A stretch of 26,510 nt of DNA from Candidatus Aciduliprofundum sp. JdFR-45. GTDB taxonomy: Archaea; Thermoplasmatota; Thermoplasmata; Thermoplasmatales; JdFR-45. Shown here one piece after another: positions 14,792 to 23,964 of this stretch. Made by a program: the position numbers and the translations under genes. The stretch is from the NCBI GenBank assembly GCA_002011395.1, contig MTNG01000110.1, positions 1 through 26,510 on the forward strand, given 5' to 3'. The notes below the pieces were generated by a model that worked only from the letters and a program-made list of their open reading frames with translations, was not told the DNA's origin and ran no database searches. The number at the start of each line of letters is the position of its first letter. The stretch's first letter is position 1.

Positions 14792-17700
14792 TTAGAGTTC
14801 CTCTTCAACCGGTGTCTCTTCCTCAGGGCCTTCCTCAGGGTACACTATTTCGCTCTCTGCTGGAGGTTTTCTTCTCAGCTTTGTCACCGCTAGCGCCAAG
14901 ACCGCTATAAGAATCAGGTATCCGAAGAGCACGTAGGAGAGGTTGGATCCCGCAAAGCTCACAGGATACTTCTCAAACTGCACTGTTATCTCTTGGTCCC
15001 CGGAAAGCGTGATATCCCTGGATATGCTTTCTTCAACGCCTGTCAAATACATCTCCTTCGAGATCGATGTATGTACAACATACTCACCCTCTGGAAGACG
15101 TACCTCTGCCTTTGAACCTGTAGTCGTATACAGCGTTCTCTCCCCCGCACTGATAACTATGGTGCCCTCAATGGGCTTTCCATCGTTGCCCACTAGCTTT
15201 ACCGTCAGATAGTATATACTCGATTTCATTTCGACGGTAGCGTTATCTACCGCAGATATGTTGGAGCTGTACACCAGAACATTCATCCAGTAGGTTCTGA
15301 GGGTATATTCACCCTTTATAAGGGTGACAGTGGCTGTGCCATCGCTTCCAGTGACCACACTATCCACGAGTTCGTTTCCCCTGTAGATGTACACCGTGGC
15401 TCCTTCAACACCCACGTTTCTCGAATCAAGCACCTTGAAGGTTATATCGTAGAGCCAGGCATATATAGTCAGTGTGACATCATCGCTGAAATCATAGCTA
15501 TCCCTTTCATAGACGATCTGATCACCGCTGTATATCTTTATGTCCTTCAGCCCCGCCGGCAGACGGAGGGTCACATGTCCCGTGTAGTTTGTAATCCCGA
15601 TCTCCTCTATAAGCTGTGTGTTGTGATTGTACACCACCACCTGAAGGTTGTATATGCCAACGCCGTGATTATCGAGGACATGGAACTCCAGGTAGTATAT
15701 ATCGGCGCTTATCTCCACGGTGGCGTTATCCTCAACGAGAAGTTCGGCCTCATACACCTGTACACCCTTCCAGAGGACCACGTAGCTGTAGTCGCCCTTT
15801 ACCAGCGTCAGGACGACCTCCCCGTTTTCATCCGTTATTCCATTCGCAACCACGTCTCCGTTTCTGTAAACGTAGACATAGGAATCTTCAACCGGGAGTC
15901 CCTGCGAGTCCTTCACCACAAAGGTAACATCGTATATCCACGCGTATATTGTTAACGTGGAGTCGGAGTAGAAGGGATAGCCATCTTTCCTGAAAATGAC
16001 CTGATCGCCGCTGTATATCACGATGTCCTTATCGCTGGCAGGTAGCCGTACAGTAACGGTGCCATTGGGGTCTGTCTTGGCTATCTCCTCGACATAGCGC
16101 GTCGCATTGTTATATATCACAACCTGAAGATCAGGAATGCCGTTTCCATGGTTGTCGAGGACATTAAGGGTCAGGTAGTAGACAGCAGCCGAAACATCAT
16201 AGGTCACATTATCTTCTACCATTATCACCATCTCGTGAACCTTTGTTCCCCGCCAATATATCTTAACGGTATACTCTCCCTTGATTAGGGTCAGTGTGGC
16301 AACCCCATTTTCGTCCGTTGTCCCACTGGTTATCAGGTCCCCACCTTTGTAAACATATATATCGGCGTTCTCGACGGGTAGATTATGTGAATCCTTCACC
16401 CTGAACGTCACGTCATAAACCCACGCGTGTACCACAAGTGTGTCATCGGCTGTTATGGCGTAGTCAGCAGTTTCATACACTATCTGTTCCCGCAGATATA
16501 TCTTTATATCTTTGTAGCCCACCGGCAATCTGAGTGTGGTGTATCCCGTGGCGTTTGTTATGCCGACCTCCTCTACGAGCTGGGTTACACTGTTGTATAT
16601 CACCACGTGAAGGTCAGGCATACCTCTATCCTGATTATCGAGGACCCTGACCGTTAGATAATAGACGGCTGCCGTGATCTCTATCGTCCTCTCACCCACA
16701 TCTTTCGGGAAATGCAGCTCCACACTCCCCGAATAGACCTCTACGTTCTTCCAGTATATGGATAGAGAGTACTCGCCGCCAGGAGAGTACCCAACCGACA
16801 GCATACCATTAGAATCGGTGAGCATGGAGGGGGTATGGGTTCCATTGGGATACACGAGGAACACCATCGCGCTCTCTAGAGGCACGCCATGCGTATCTTT
16901 CACAAAGAAGTTAAGATTACCCAGATCAGTATAAACCTCAACAGTTGTCTCACCGCTGACATTGAATATACTTCCAGTGACATTTCCTCCATTTACCACC
17001 ATATGAGTGCCGGACCAGGTAACCCTGTTGCCATTCCATAGCACCACGAGGTCGTATGTGCCGTTGTAGGCGAGTAACATTGAGTAACCGCTTTCATTCG
17101 TAATGTTTGATACCGCGTTGCCGTACTGGTCCACAAGCTCCACAGTAACTCCATCTAAGACAGTGCCCACCGCATCGTATACCCAGACATGAACCTTGCT
17201 CTTGTATCCTATCAAGAAGTATGTATCATATGTATCATCATAGGGCCCGTAATTATACTGCTCAAAGTGCCAGTAGTAATAGTATCCATTATTGTCAAGA
17301 GCCCAAACATGGACGGTGTATGTGCCCACAGGATACCCGCTGTAATTCCAAGAGTACTCATATATAGATTCAAACGATTTCGGTGTACCGGAAACCTTGG
17401 ACATGCTCTCATTGTTTACCACCACGTTGCCGTCCGGATCTATTATAGTAACATTAACATACTCTATGTCGTATCCACCGAAAGGGTCCAGCACAGTGGT
17501 TTCAACTATAACAGTTTTATTGAGGGCGTCGGGCTCAAAGAAGCTCGTATAAGTCCCATTTGCATTCTTGGTCTTCACAACATCTATCTCCATATAATCA
17601 AGAGAGTCCATTTTCACTCTCGCATCATAACTCTCATCACCGTACCATATCATGAAATAGGACTCTGCACCTCCCTGAATCTCTATGTACAGCCGCATTG

Positions 17701-18232
17701 AATGGTTTGCGCTGAAGTTGTAATAAACGTCAGGGATAGTTACCTCGTAATAATCTATTGCAGCAGTTATGGTGTAAGACACCGGTCCACCCTCACCCAC
17801 AAGGGTCTCAACCGTTGTGCTACCGCTCTTATACTCTACATCATAAAGCGCAGCATAGAGGTTGCCATTGGCAGATATGCCTGTTGTATTGGCGTAAATG
17901 CCCACCGTTATATTTCCTTTCACAGTAAGATTTCCTGCCAGCTGAGGGAAGAGATAGAAATTGAGCCTGACGCGCTGGAGATCCCCGATGGACTGCAATC
18001 TATTGCCGAGATTTGTATCAAATATGTAGGTGGTAGAATAATCAAAGATCAGATGGGACGTCGTATCATTATGCAGATAAAAGACCATCGGCTTTACGCT
18101 TTCAGTGGCCTTTGTTGAATAGCCCTCATCACCTCTGCTTACAGCTGCAGGTGCTCCACCAGGTGCAATAGCCCCAAGGGCTGCAACAAGCAGCAACACT
18201 AATATACATACGCACAATATTTTCCTCATCAT
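14792..18232 (-). CDS. Large cell-surface protein of repeated beta modules, membrane-anchored
   Basis: 1146 residues. A start three bases on (18229) is equally good. Residues 1-30 form a signal peptide (hydrophobic LCVCILVLLLVAALGAIAP). About 40-340 form an N-terminal domain. From about 345 come carboxypeptidase-regulatory/Ig-like beta modules of about 80 residues, of two alternating kinds: A (VKDSxxxPVExA..VYVYRxGD...TDENG) and B (VLDNHGxGIxDLQVVIYN...LRLPxxxKDIxIY). A transmembrane helix at about 1098-1117 is followed by LRRK and a Glu/Pro-rich cytoplasmic tail. About 26 N-x-S/T sites suggest heavy N-glycosylation. The AB unit repeats with an exact period of 161 residues (leucines 526, 687, 848, 1009). 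It is likely an extended stalk, adhesin or S-layer-linked protein. A near-ideal ribosome site and its own promoter suggest strong expression. The ligand is unknown. Confidence 0.85.
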   Translation of the reverse strand: MMRKILCVCILVLLLVAALGAIAPGGAPAAVSRGDEGYSTKATESVKPMVFYLHNDTTSHLIFDYSTTYIFDTNLGNRLQSIGDLQRVRLNFYLFPQLAGNLTVKGNITVGIYANTTGISANGNLYAALYDVEYKSGSTTVETLVGEGGPVSYTITAAIDYYEVTIPDVYYNFSANHSMRLYIEIQGGAESYFMIWYGDESYDARVKMDSLDYMEIDVVKTKNANGTYTSFFEPDALNKTVIVETTVLDPFGGYDIEYVNVTIIDPDGNVVVNNESMSKVSGTPKSFESIYEYSWNYSGYPVGTYTVHVWALDNNGYYYYWHFEQYNYGPYDDTYDTYFLIGYKSKVHVWVYDAVGTVLDGVTVELVDQYGNAVSNITNESGYSMLLAYNGTYDLVVLWNGNRVTWSGTHMVVNGGNVTGSIFNVSGETTVEVYTDLGNLNFFVKDTHGVPLESAMVFLVYPNGTHTPSMLTDSNGMLSVGYSPGGEYSLSIYWKNVEVYSGSVELHFPKDVGERTIEITAAVYYLTVRVLDNQDRGMPDLHVVIYNSVTQLVEEVGITNATGYTTLRLPVGYKDIKIYLREQIVYETADYAITADDTLVVHAWVYDVTFRVKDSHNLPVENADIYVYKGGDLITSGTTDENGVATLTLIKGEYTVKIYWRGTKVHEMVIMVEDNVTYDVSAAVYYLTLNVLDNHGNGIPDLQVVIYNNATRYVEEIAKTDPNGTVTVRLPASDKDIVIYSGDQVIFRKDGYPFYSDSTLTIYAWIYDVTFVVKDSQGLPVEDSYVYVYRNGDVVANGITDENGEVVLTLVKGDYSYVVLWKGVQVYEAELLVEDNATVEISADIYYLEFHVLDNHGVGIYNLQVVVYNHNTQLIEEIGITNYTGHVTLRLPAGLKDIKIYSGDQIVYERDSYDFSDDVTLTIYAWLYDITFKVLDSRNVGVEGATVYIYRGNELVDSVVTGSDGTATVTLIKGEYTLRTYWMNVLVYSSNISAVDNATVEMKSSIYYLTVKLVGNDGKPIEGTIVISAGERTLYTTTGSKAEVRLPEGEYVVHTSISKEMYLTGVEESISRDITLSGDQEITVQFEKYPVSFAGSNLSYVLFGYLILIAVLALAVTKLRRKPPAESEIVYPEEGPEEETPVEEEL
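15209..15691 (-). repeat. Surface-protein repeat unit 3 (483 bp)
   Basis: Codons 848-1008, a B module followed by an A module, in exact 483-bp register with the two units before it. It is less well conserved near its 3' end. The A-type core reads VYIYRGNELV and TVTLIKGEYTL. A partial B-like module follows to about codon 1090. Confidence 0.75.
15692..16174 (-). repeat. Surface-protein repeat unit 2 (483 bp)
   Basis: Codons 687-847. The B core DNHGNGIPDLQVVIYN and A core VYVYRNGDVVANGITDENG match units 1 and 3 without any gap. Confidence 0.8.
16175..16657 (-). repeat. Surface-protein repeat unit 1 (483 bp)
   Basis: Codons 526-686. The B core DNQDRGMPDLHVVIYN and A core IYVYKGGDLITSGTTDENG. 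An earlier A-like module (codons 440-525) precedes it but is 7 residues out of register. Confidence 0.75.
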
Positions 18233-18238
18233 CTTTTT

Positions 18239-18289
18239 TCACCTCCTCATATGATAAAGAATAGTAAGGAGAAGTTTCGTATATAATGT
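18239..18289 (-). promoter_or_regulatory. Promoter and strong ribosome site of the surface-protein gene
   Basis: The minus strand has TTATATA at about 18279-18286, predicting a start near 18256, then GAGGAGGTGA at 18239-18248, six bases from the ATG. This is among the best ribosome sites in the window and shows that the gene is not simply read through from the hydrogenase operon. Confidence 0.6.
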
Positions 18290-18360
18290 TTTTAGTACAT
18301 CTGTCCAACGGTGACCCTCATCGCATAATTCTAATCGCCGATACTCCTCTGGTTATATAT

Positions 18361-18792
18361 CTATTCCTCCACCAGATTTTTACTGTATTTGTCGTAATCA
18401 GCGATGAGGAACTCCTCGCTCATCTTCAGCGCCTTCACGGGGGCCTCCTCTCCCGGCAACTTCTTCCCAGGGCAGACATCAACGCACAGTGCACAGAACA
18501 TGCACCTCGCCACGTAGTGCCTGATCTTCCTCGTTTCGGGTATGAACTCCATGGCGTTGGCAGGGCAAACGCGGATGCACATCTTGCAACCTATGCACCT
18601 CTCCGGGTCGTAGGCGAGTTTGCCCCTGAAGTCCTCCGGAACCGGAACGGGAGGGTGTATCTTGACCTCGCCCCTGAGCACCTTCTGTATGAGTCCCGTG
18701 ACATCCTTCGGGGCGTACTTGACCGGAAAGCGGTTGGTGTACGGCTTCCTGAACATCTGCTTTATCAGCACCATCATCATCTTCGTGGGCAT
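18361..18792 (-). CDS. mbhN: Mbh hydrogenase ferredoxin-like subunit MbhN
   Basis: 143 residues. Two [4Fe-4S] binding motifs are seen: C66-x2-C69-x2-C72-x3-C76 (CIGCKMCIRVCP) and C97-x2-C100-x2-C103-x3-C107 (CMFCALCVDVCP). The subunit is the NuoI/EchF equivalent and takes electrons from reduced ferredoxin, passing them to the cluster in MbhJ. It is the last gene of the operon, directly abutting the mbhM stop. The N-terminus (MMMVLIKQMFRKPYT) lacks a true membrane helix, as in the family. Confidence 0.92.
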   Translation of the reverse strand: MPTKMMMVLIKQMFRKPYTNRFPVKYAPKDVTGLIQKVLRGEVKIHPPVPVPEDFRGKLAYDPERCIGCKMCIRVCPANAMEFIPETRKIRHYVARCMFCALCVDVCPGKKLPGEEAPVKALKMSEEFLIADYDKYSKNLVEE

Positions 18793-19839
18793 TCAGAACC
18801 ACCCCCCGACATCAAGGTATATTAGCAGGAGGCCGAATAGCGCCGCGAGTGTCATGTGGAGCCAGAAGAACTTCGCTGCCTGATCCACCTTTATCCTGGC
18901 GAAGGAGGTGCGGACGAGCGTCACCGCGAAGAAGTACACTATGAACACCTTGAGGAGGAACCACAGCGTCTCAAGCGTGAACAACACGGGCTCGGTGTTC
19001 CACGGATAGGCGGTGAGGGGCACAAGGGATGACAGCGTGTGGGGGAAGAAGAGAACCACCACTATGGCACACATCGCGAAACTGCGCACAGCATCCGAGA
19101 GGTAGAACATGGCCAGGTTCCTGCCTGAGTACTCGGCGAGAAGGCCCTCGGCTATCTCGGTTTCCGCCTCGGCGATGTCAAAGGGTATCTTGACAAGTTC
19201 GGCCGGCGTTACCACCAGGAGCACTCCAAGGAGTATAAGGAGGCCGATGATCCCGACTGGGCCGCTGACAACCGCCCACACGGGCGTCTGGGCGATCATA
19301 CCGAGAGAGAAGGGGGCCCATACGGCGCTCGCCGCAGCGGGAACGCTGGCATAGAGGTACGCAAAGCCCACTATGATAGTGGCAAGCGGAACCTCGTAAC
19401 TCATCATGAGCACCATCTCCCTCTGGGCTCCCACCGATGCATAGGGACTTCCGGAGGCAAAGCCGCCGAGGGCCATCGCGAGGGGCTGCATGGCCAAGAG
19501 GTAGAGCAGCACTATGAGGTCACCTCGGCCTTCTAGGGGAGCGGGGAAGGGGCCGAACGGGATGTAAAGCAGAAGCGTCAGGGACGTGGCCATCGCTACG
19601 AGAGGCATGGCGTTGAACATCCACGGGATGGAGTTTTCAGGGACTATATTCTCCTTGAGGAAAAGTTTCCTGACGTCCCTGAAAGGTTGCCGTATCGGCG
19701 GTCCTATTCTGGACGTTAGACGTGCCGAGAGTTTTCTGTCAAGGCCCTTGTAAAAGAGTCCCAGGAATATCGCAATTATGGGGAGCAGAACGGCAAAGGC
19801 CACCCTGACGAGTGGGTCCTGAAGCATCTCAAGTATCAT
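18793..19839 (-). CDS. mbhM: Mbh hydrogenase membrane anchor subunit MbhM (NuoH-like)
   Basis: 348 residues from the ATG at 19839, which overlaps the mbhL stop as ATGA and has GGAGGTGATGGG in front. The same frame is open further upstream, but that part is a shadow of mbhL. About eight membrane helices are visible. NuoH-family motifs include TSRIGPPIRQP near 42-52, the acid-rich FDIAEAETEIAEG loop at the quinone-chamber position of complex I, and EYSGRNLAMFYLSDA. It anchors the hydrogenase module in the membrane and links redox chemistry to the ion-pumping arm. Confidence 0.93.
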   Translation of the reverse strand: MILEMLQDPLVRVAFAVLLPIIAIFLGLFYKGLDRKLSARLTSRIGPPIRQPFRDVRKLFLKENIVPENSIPWMFNAMPLVAMATSLTLLLYIPFGPFPAPLEGRGDLIVLLYLLAMQPLAMALGGFASGSPYASVGAQREMVLMMSYEVPLATIIVGFAYLYASVPAAASAVWAPFSLGMIAQTPVWAVVSGPVGIIGLLILLGVLLVVTPAELVKIPFDIAEAETEIAEGLLAEYSGRNLAMFYLSDAVRSFAMCAIVVVLFFPHTLSSLVPLTAYPWNTEPVLFTLETLWFLLKVFIVYFFAVTLVRTSFARIKVDQAAKFFWLHMTLAALFGLLLIYLDVGGWF

Positions 19840-21068
19840 CCCATCACCTCCCTTTTGATCCTCATCGTCTTCTCCCTGCACTTTCTGCGAACCTCTTCGT
19901 AGGGGAGCTCCCTTCCTCCCCTGCGAACCTCTGCAACGCGGTCGTTGCAGCACATGCAAGGGTCTATGTAACCCACGGCTATGGGGATGTCCGCTATCTC
20001 CGCACCTACGAGCACGCGGCCCCAGATGTTTATGTTGTTGTAACTTGGTGCCTTGACCTTCCACGCCACGGGGCCATCCCGCGTGCCGTCAAACCTCACG
20101 TAGTGCATGACCTCGCCGCGTGGGGCCTCATGCCTGCCCACGCCTTCGCCCTCAGACCTCTTTATGGTCATGAGCAACTTTATCAGGTTCGGCTCAGCCA
20201 GAATTGGGCCGGGCGGCAGGTCTTCAAGGCACCTCTCTATGATCTCTATGCTCTGGTCTATCTCGTAGAGGCGCACGAGGGTGACATCGTAGGCGTCGCC
20301 CATAACCTCACCGGTTATATCCTGCGGGACCACCGCCCGAACATCCATGTCGGCGTAGGCATCGTAAGGCTGGTCCTGCCTTATGTCCATCCTGAGACCC
20401 GCAGCCCTGGCGGTCGGGCCGACGGCACAGAGTTCAAGGGCGTCCTTGCGCGTCAGTAAAGAGACGCGGCGGGTCCTGGCTTTGTATGTCGGGTCGGACA
20501 TGAATACGTCCTTCATCTCCTGATTGAACTGTCTGTAGTAATTCATGTTCTCCTTTATGGCACGGATCTTTTTTTCGTTCAGATCCCGGCGCACCCCGCC
20601 TATCATATACATAGCGTAGTTCACCCTGTTGCCCGTGAGGTACTCCAACAGATCCATTACCATCTCCCTTCCCTTCCACGTCCAGTAGAGGAGGGGGTCA
20701 AAGCCCATCTCGTGGGCGATCACACCAAGCCATAGTATGTGGCTGTGTATCCTCTCCAATTCCGCTATTATCGTGCGTATGTACTGAGCACGGGGCGGCG
20801 CCTCCATCCCTATGGCGTTTTCAACGGCCTTGACGAAGGCGTATGGGTGAGATATGGAGCATATACCGCAGATCCTCTCCGAGAGGTAGAGCGTCTGGAT
20901 GGCATTTCTCTTCATCCCCATGAACTCTATACCTCTGTGGGCGAAACCCCTCTTAACATCAGCCCGCACCACTCGCTCTCCCTCAACCTCCGCCACCACG
21001 CGGATTGGCTCCTTCAGGGCGGGGTGTATCGGACCGATCGGGAGTGAGTATGTATACGTTGTGGTCAT
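19836..21068 (-). CDS. mbhL: Mbh [NiFe] hydrogenase large subunit MbhL
   Basis: 410 residues from the ATG at 21068, five bases after AGGTGA; ATGs at 21071 and 21074 and a GTG at 21077 are alternatives. It carries the NiFe active site that reduces protons to H2. All four nickel ligands are visible: C67 and C70 in ERICGICSISHP, and C371 and C374 in IDPCMCCNDR. This separates it from the sulfur-reducing MBX/MBS complex, whose large subunit has lost part of this set. PIGPIHPALKEP near the N-terminus contains the conserved Glu of the proton path. The 3' end overlaps mbhM by 4 bases. Maturation genes (hyp) must lie elsewhere. Confidence 0.95.
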   Translation of the reverse strand: MTTTYTYSLPIGPIHPALKEPIRVVAEVEGERVVRADVKRGFAHRGIEFMGMKRNAIQTLYLSERICGICSISHPYAFVKAVENAIGMEAPPRAQYIRTIIAELERIHSHILWLGVIAHEMGFDPLLYWTWKGREMVMDLLEYLTGNRVNYAMYMIGGVRRDLNEKKIRAIKENMNYYRQFNQEMKDVFMSDPTYKARTRRVSLLTRKDALELCAVGPTARAAGLRMDIRQDQPYDAYADMDVRAVVPQDITGEVMGDAYDVTLVRLYEIDQSIEIIERCLEDLPPGPILAEPNLIKLLMTIKRSEGEGVGRHEAPRGEVMHYVRFDGTRDGPVAWKVKAPSYNNINIWGRVLVGAEIADIPIAVGYIDPCMCCNDRVAEVRRGGRELPYEEVRRKCREKTMRIKREVMG

Positions 21069-21073
21069 CATCA

Positions 21074-21580
21074 TCACCTCGTCCTCTTAACCATATCCTC
21101 CACGTTCGTCTCGTCCTTCCTCCACGGGTACTTGCCTTCGGGCCAGTCCTCGGGCAGGAAGAGATGCCTTTTATCCTTGAGCCCTCTGAACTCAACGCCC
21201 AGCATCTCGCGTATTTCTCTCTCGTTCGTGGAGGCACCGGGTATCATAGGCGTCAGGGAGGGCACAACGGGTTCCGACTTGGGAATGTGGAAGGAGAAGA
21301 CCACGGTGACCTCCTCGCGAGGTTCCTCGTAGAAGACCTTGAATATGTAAACGAGGCGAAGGTCCTCGCCCATATCCTCTCCCGTCAGGATGCCCAGATG
21401 GGGGAAGCCGTAGCGGAAGAGCGTCCTCACGGCGGTGAGAAAGCCCTCCTTCCTGATATTCACCCAGACACACTGATACGAGCGTCGTTTGCTGCCCTCG
21501 GGTATGTCCTGAATACGAACATCCTCCAGGAGGGGGCCGAGGGCCTTTTTCAGGTCTTCAACGACCATCTCGGCCTTCAC
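21074..21580 (-). CDS. mbhK: Mbh hydrogenase subunit MbhK (NuoC-like)
   Basis: 168 residues from a GTG start that overlaps the mbhJ stop as GTGA, with GGTGAGAA in front. The NuoC/30-kDa subunit signature is present: VVPSLTPMIPGASTNEREI, then REMLGVEFRGLKDKRHLFLPEDWP, close to the family consensus of EREI followed by an MLG/MFG turn. It is a structural subunit holding MbhL in the peripheral arm and binds no cofactor. Confidence 0.9.
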   Translation of the reverse strand: MKAEMVVEDLKKALGPLLEDVRIQDIPEGSKRRSYQCVWVNIRKEGFLTAVRTLFRYGFPHLGILTGEDMGEDLRLVYIFKVFYEEPREEVTVVFSFHIPKSEPVVPSLTPMIPGASTNEREIREMLGVEFRGLKDKRHLFLPEDWPEGKYPWRKDETNVEDMVKRTR

Positions 21581-22035
21581 TTCTCACCACCCCTGTGCTT
21601 CTTCTCCAGTTCCTTCTCAAACTTCTCAAGCTTCATCCACGCCTTCACCACCGCGTCTATGATGGCCTCGGGTCTGGGTGGGCAGCCCGGAACATACACA
21701 TCCACTGGTATGATCTCGTTGACTGGGCCGGCCACGTTGTAGGAATCGTAGAACGTACCACCGGTGGCTCCACAGTTGCCCACAACGATGACCGCCTTGG
21801 GATCCGGTACCTGTTCGTAAACCCTTCTGACCATATCCGCCAGTGGGCGCACGACGCACCCTGTGACCAGCAGGACATCGGCGTGCCTTGGACTGCCCAC
21901 GAGTTTTATGCCGAAGCGTTCAACGTCATACCTGGGTGTAAGCAAAGCCACTATTTCTATGTCGCACGCGTTGCACGAGCCCGTGGCCAGGTGAAACACC
22001 CAGAGCGCCCGCTTGAAGCTGTCAAGCTTACCCAT
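21577..22035 (-). CDS. mbhJ: Mbh hydrogenase small subunit MbhJ (NuoB-like)
   Basis: 152 residues. The proximal [4Fe-4S] cluster ligands are C21 and C24 (GSCNACDIEI), C88 (GNCGATGG) and C118 (VPGCPPRPEAI), the pattern of group 4 hydrogenases. C60 is probably not a ligand. The protein is short, lacking the extra clusters of group 1 small subunits, and has no Tat signal, so the catalytic arm faces the cytoplasm. It passes electrons from MbhN to the NiFe site in MbhL. Confidence 0.94.
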   Translation of the reverse strand: MGKLDSFKRALWVFHLATGSCNACDIEIVALLTPRYDVERFGIKLVGSPRHADVLLVTGCVVRPLADMVRRVYEQVPDPKAVIVVGNCGATGGTFYDSYNVAGPVNEIIPVDVYVPGCPPRPEAIIDAVVKAWMKLEKFEKELEKKHRGGEK

Positions 22036-22036
22036 C

Positions 22037-22381
22037 TCAGATACCTCCTACGAGCAGTATGAGGACGACAACACCAACGCCCAGATACCAGAGAGCGTAG
22101 TCACGAACGTCGCCGGTGTGCATCTTCCTGGCAAAGGAATAGTAGCCACGCAAACCCTCAACGAATCCCCAGTAGATGTGGCGTGCCCTTATGTGAACGA
22201 GGTCTTTAGCCGGCTCGGGGTTGCCGCTGATGAAGGGTTTCACCTGCTCTGTTCCCGGCTTGTAGGCCGGGTTGCCCCGGAGGGCCCAGAGGAAGTAAGA
22301 TATGCCGCCGAATATCAGCAGGAATGCCAGCCACAGCAGCGGGTTCCAGAATCCGTATCCGGTGAGCAGCGTCAGGTCCAT
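22037..22381 (-). CDS. mbhI: Mbh hydrogenase linker subunit MbhI
   Basis: 114 residues from the ATG at 22381, sharing one base with the mbhH stop (TGATG) and preceded by GGTGGTGC. An N-terminal membrane helix (LLWLAFLLIFGGISYFLWAL) and a C-terminal one (LWYLGVGVVVLILLVGGI) flank an amphipathic middle with ARHIYWGFVEGLRGYY. Its place between the antiporter subunit and MbhJ matches MbhI of Thermococcales, which bridges the ion-pumping and hydrogenase modules. Identification rests mainly on position and topology. Confidence 0.85.
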   Translation of the reverse strand: MDLTLLTGYGFWNPLLWLAFLLIFGGISYFLWALRGNPAYKPGTEQVKPFISGNPEPAKDLVHIRARHIYWGFVEGLRGYYSFARKMHTGDVRDYALWYLGVGVVVLILLVGGI

Positions 22382-23964
22382 CACGCACCACCCCATGCTC
22401 CATAGCCCGCGAGGTTCAGCATCGCCTCCACCGCGGGTCGCACCAGCCAGTCAATCACGAGTTGCGGGTAGAGACCGAAAAGCACAGTGAGAAACGCAAC
22501 CACCGCCATGGCTATGAGCATGCTCCGCGGTGACTCCCTGACCCTCTTCAGATTGCTGAGCGGAGGTCCGAGGAACACCGCAGCGAACTGCTTGGCAAAC
22601 GCCGCAAGGGCTATTATGCTCGTCACCATGGCGACCACGGCCAAAACGGGGTTGAAGGCAAAGACCGACTCGTATATCAGCAGTTTGGATGCGAAGCCGC
22701 TGAAAGGCGGCAGTCCGCCTATGGAAGCGGCGCCTATTAGGAAGAACACCGCCGTGTAGGGCATCTTCCTCGCAAGACCGCCCATCTCGTCCATATTACG
22801 CGTCCGCGCAGCGTATATCACGGCGCTGGCCGCGAGGAACAGCAGGCCCATGTAAATCGCATCGTTTATGAGGTGGAATAGCCCCGCTGTGAGCGCATTT
22901 CTGCCGTAGGTCTGCATCGCCACGGGGTCGCCCATAACAGCGAGTCCCACACCTATTGCCATCACCATGTATCCGGTCTGGGACACCGCCTGGTAACCGA
23001 TGAACCTCTTTATGTCCTTCTGTATGAGAGACATCGTGGCGCCCAGCAGCATTGATATCAGTCCCATGATTATCAGAATCCAGCCCACAGCGGGCAAGGA
23101 TATGACTATGCCTCCAAAAAGTATGAAGCACACGCGAATGAGTGCGTAGAGGCTGGAGAGCGATGAGATCACCATCATCATGCTGATGCTGCCAGGAGCC
23201 TCCCCGTAGGCGTCGGGCACCCAGTGGTGCATGGGGGCGGCGCCGCATTTAAGAGCGAACGTCGTGAGCAGCAGTCCGAGGGCTATGAGGTCAAGGCGCG
23301 AGTACTCAATGACCCCGCTCAGATAGGCGATGTTGAGGTTGCCGTACTTTCCGTAGAGTATCCCTATGGAGAAGAGCACCATCAGCGCACCGAAGGCGCT
23401 TATGGCTATGTACTTGAAGCCCGCCTCGGCCGCCTCACCCCTGTAGTTCCTGAAGCCCACCAGAGCCGCACCGGCTATGCTGTTTATCTCCAGGAACACG
23501 AAGAGGTTGAATATGTCGCCCGTCAAAACCATCCCGAGCATGCCCACGGTCATGAGCATCATGAGGGCATAGTACTTTTCAAGCCCTGTCTCCTTTCTGG
23601 CGAATCCAACGGAGTAAACCGCGGCGAGGAAGGGGAGCAATGTGCACAGGAAGGCCATGAGAACGCCCAGGCCGTCTATCTGGAACATTATCCTCACGGG
23701 CACCGTGTAACCGGATGGCAGCGTGAGGCCCGGGCTGTCCGCGCCGAAGACATATACCACCATACCGCCCTGTGATGCCCGCACATAGTCCATTAGAAGG
23801 ATGGCCAGCAGGAAGGCCACTCCCGTGATGGCAACTGTCCACCCTGCCGCTGCCCTGCCGTGCTTCTTTAGCAGGGGGGCTATGAAAGCGCCCAGCAGAG
23901 GGATCGCTATGATGAGGGCGGGGAGGTTCTGCACGAACTGCTGTGGGAGATACTCCACAATCAT
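22381..23964 (-). CDS. mbhH: Mbh antiporter-like subunit MbhH (MrpD/NuoN-like)
   Basis: 527 residues with about 14 membrane helices. It belongs to the proton-conducting antiporter family shared by complex I and Mrp. Key charged residues are present: E159 in the GDIFNLFVFLEIN helix, K239 with nearby histidines in FALKCGAAPMHHWVPDAYG, and further Lys and His residues along the membrane axis. It should carry out cation (Na+ or H+) translocation driven by H2 formation. There is only one such antiporter in the operon, as in Mbh and unlike MBX/MBS. It overlaps mbhG as ATGA. Confidence 0.94.
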   Translation of the reverse strand: MIVEYLPQQFVQNLPALIIAIPLLGAFIAPLLKKHGRAAAGWTVAITGVAFLLAILLMDYVRASQGGMVVYVFGADSPGLTLPSGYTVPVRIMFQIDGLGVLMAFLCTLLPFLAAVYSVGFARKETGLEKYYALMMLMTVGMLGMVLTGDIFNLFVFLEINSIAGAALVGFRNYRGEAAEAGFKYIAISAFGALMVLFSIGILYGKYGNLNIAYLSGVIEYSRLDLIALGLLLTTFALKCGAAPMHHWVPDAYGEAPGSISMMMVISSLSSLYALIRVCFILFGGIVISLPAVGWILIIMGLISMLLGATMSLIQKDIKRFIGYQAVSQTGYMVMAIGVGLAVMGDPVAMQTYGRNALTAGLFHLINDAIYMGLLFLAASAVIYAARTRNMDEMGGLARKMPYTAVFFLIGAASIGGLPPFSGFASKLLIYESVFAFNPVLAVVAMVTSIIALAAFAKQFAAVFLGPPLSNLKRVRESPRSMLIAMAVVAFLTVLFGLYPQLVIDWLVRPAVEAMLNLAGYGAWGGA

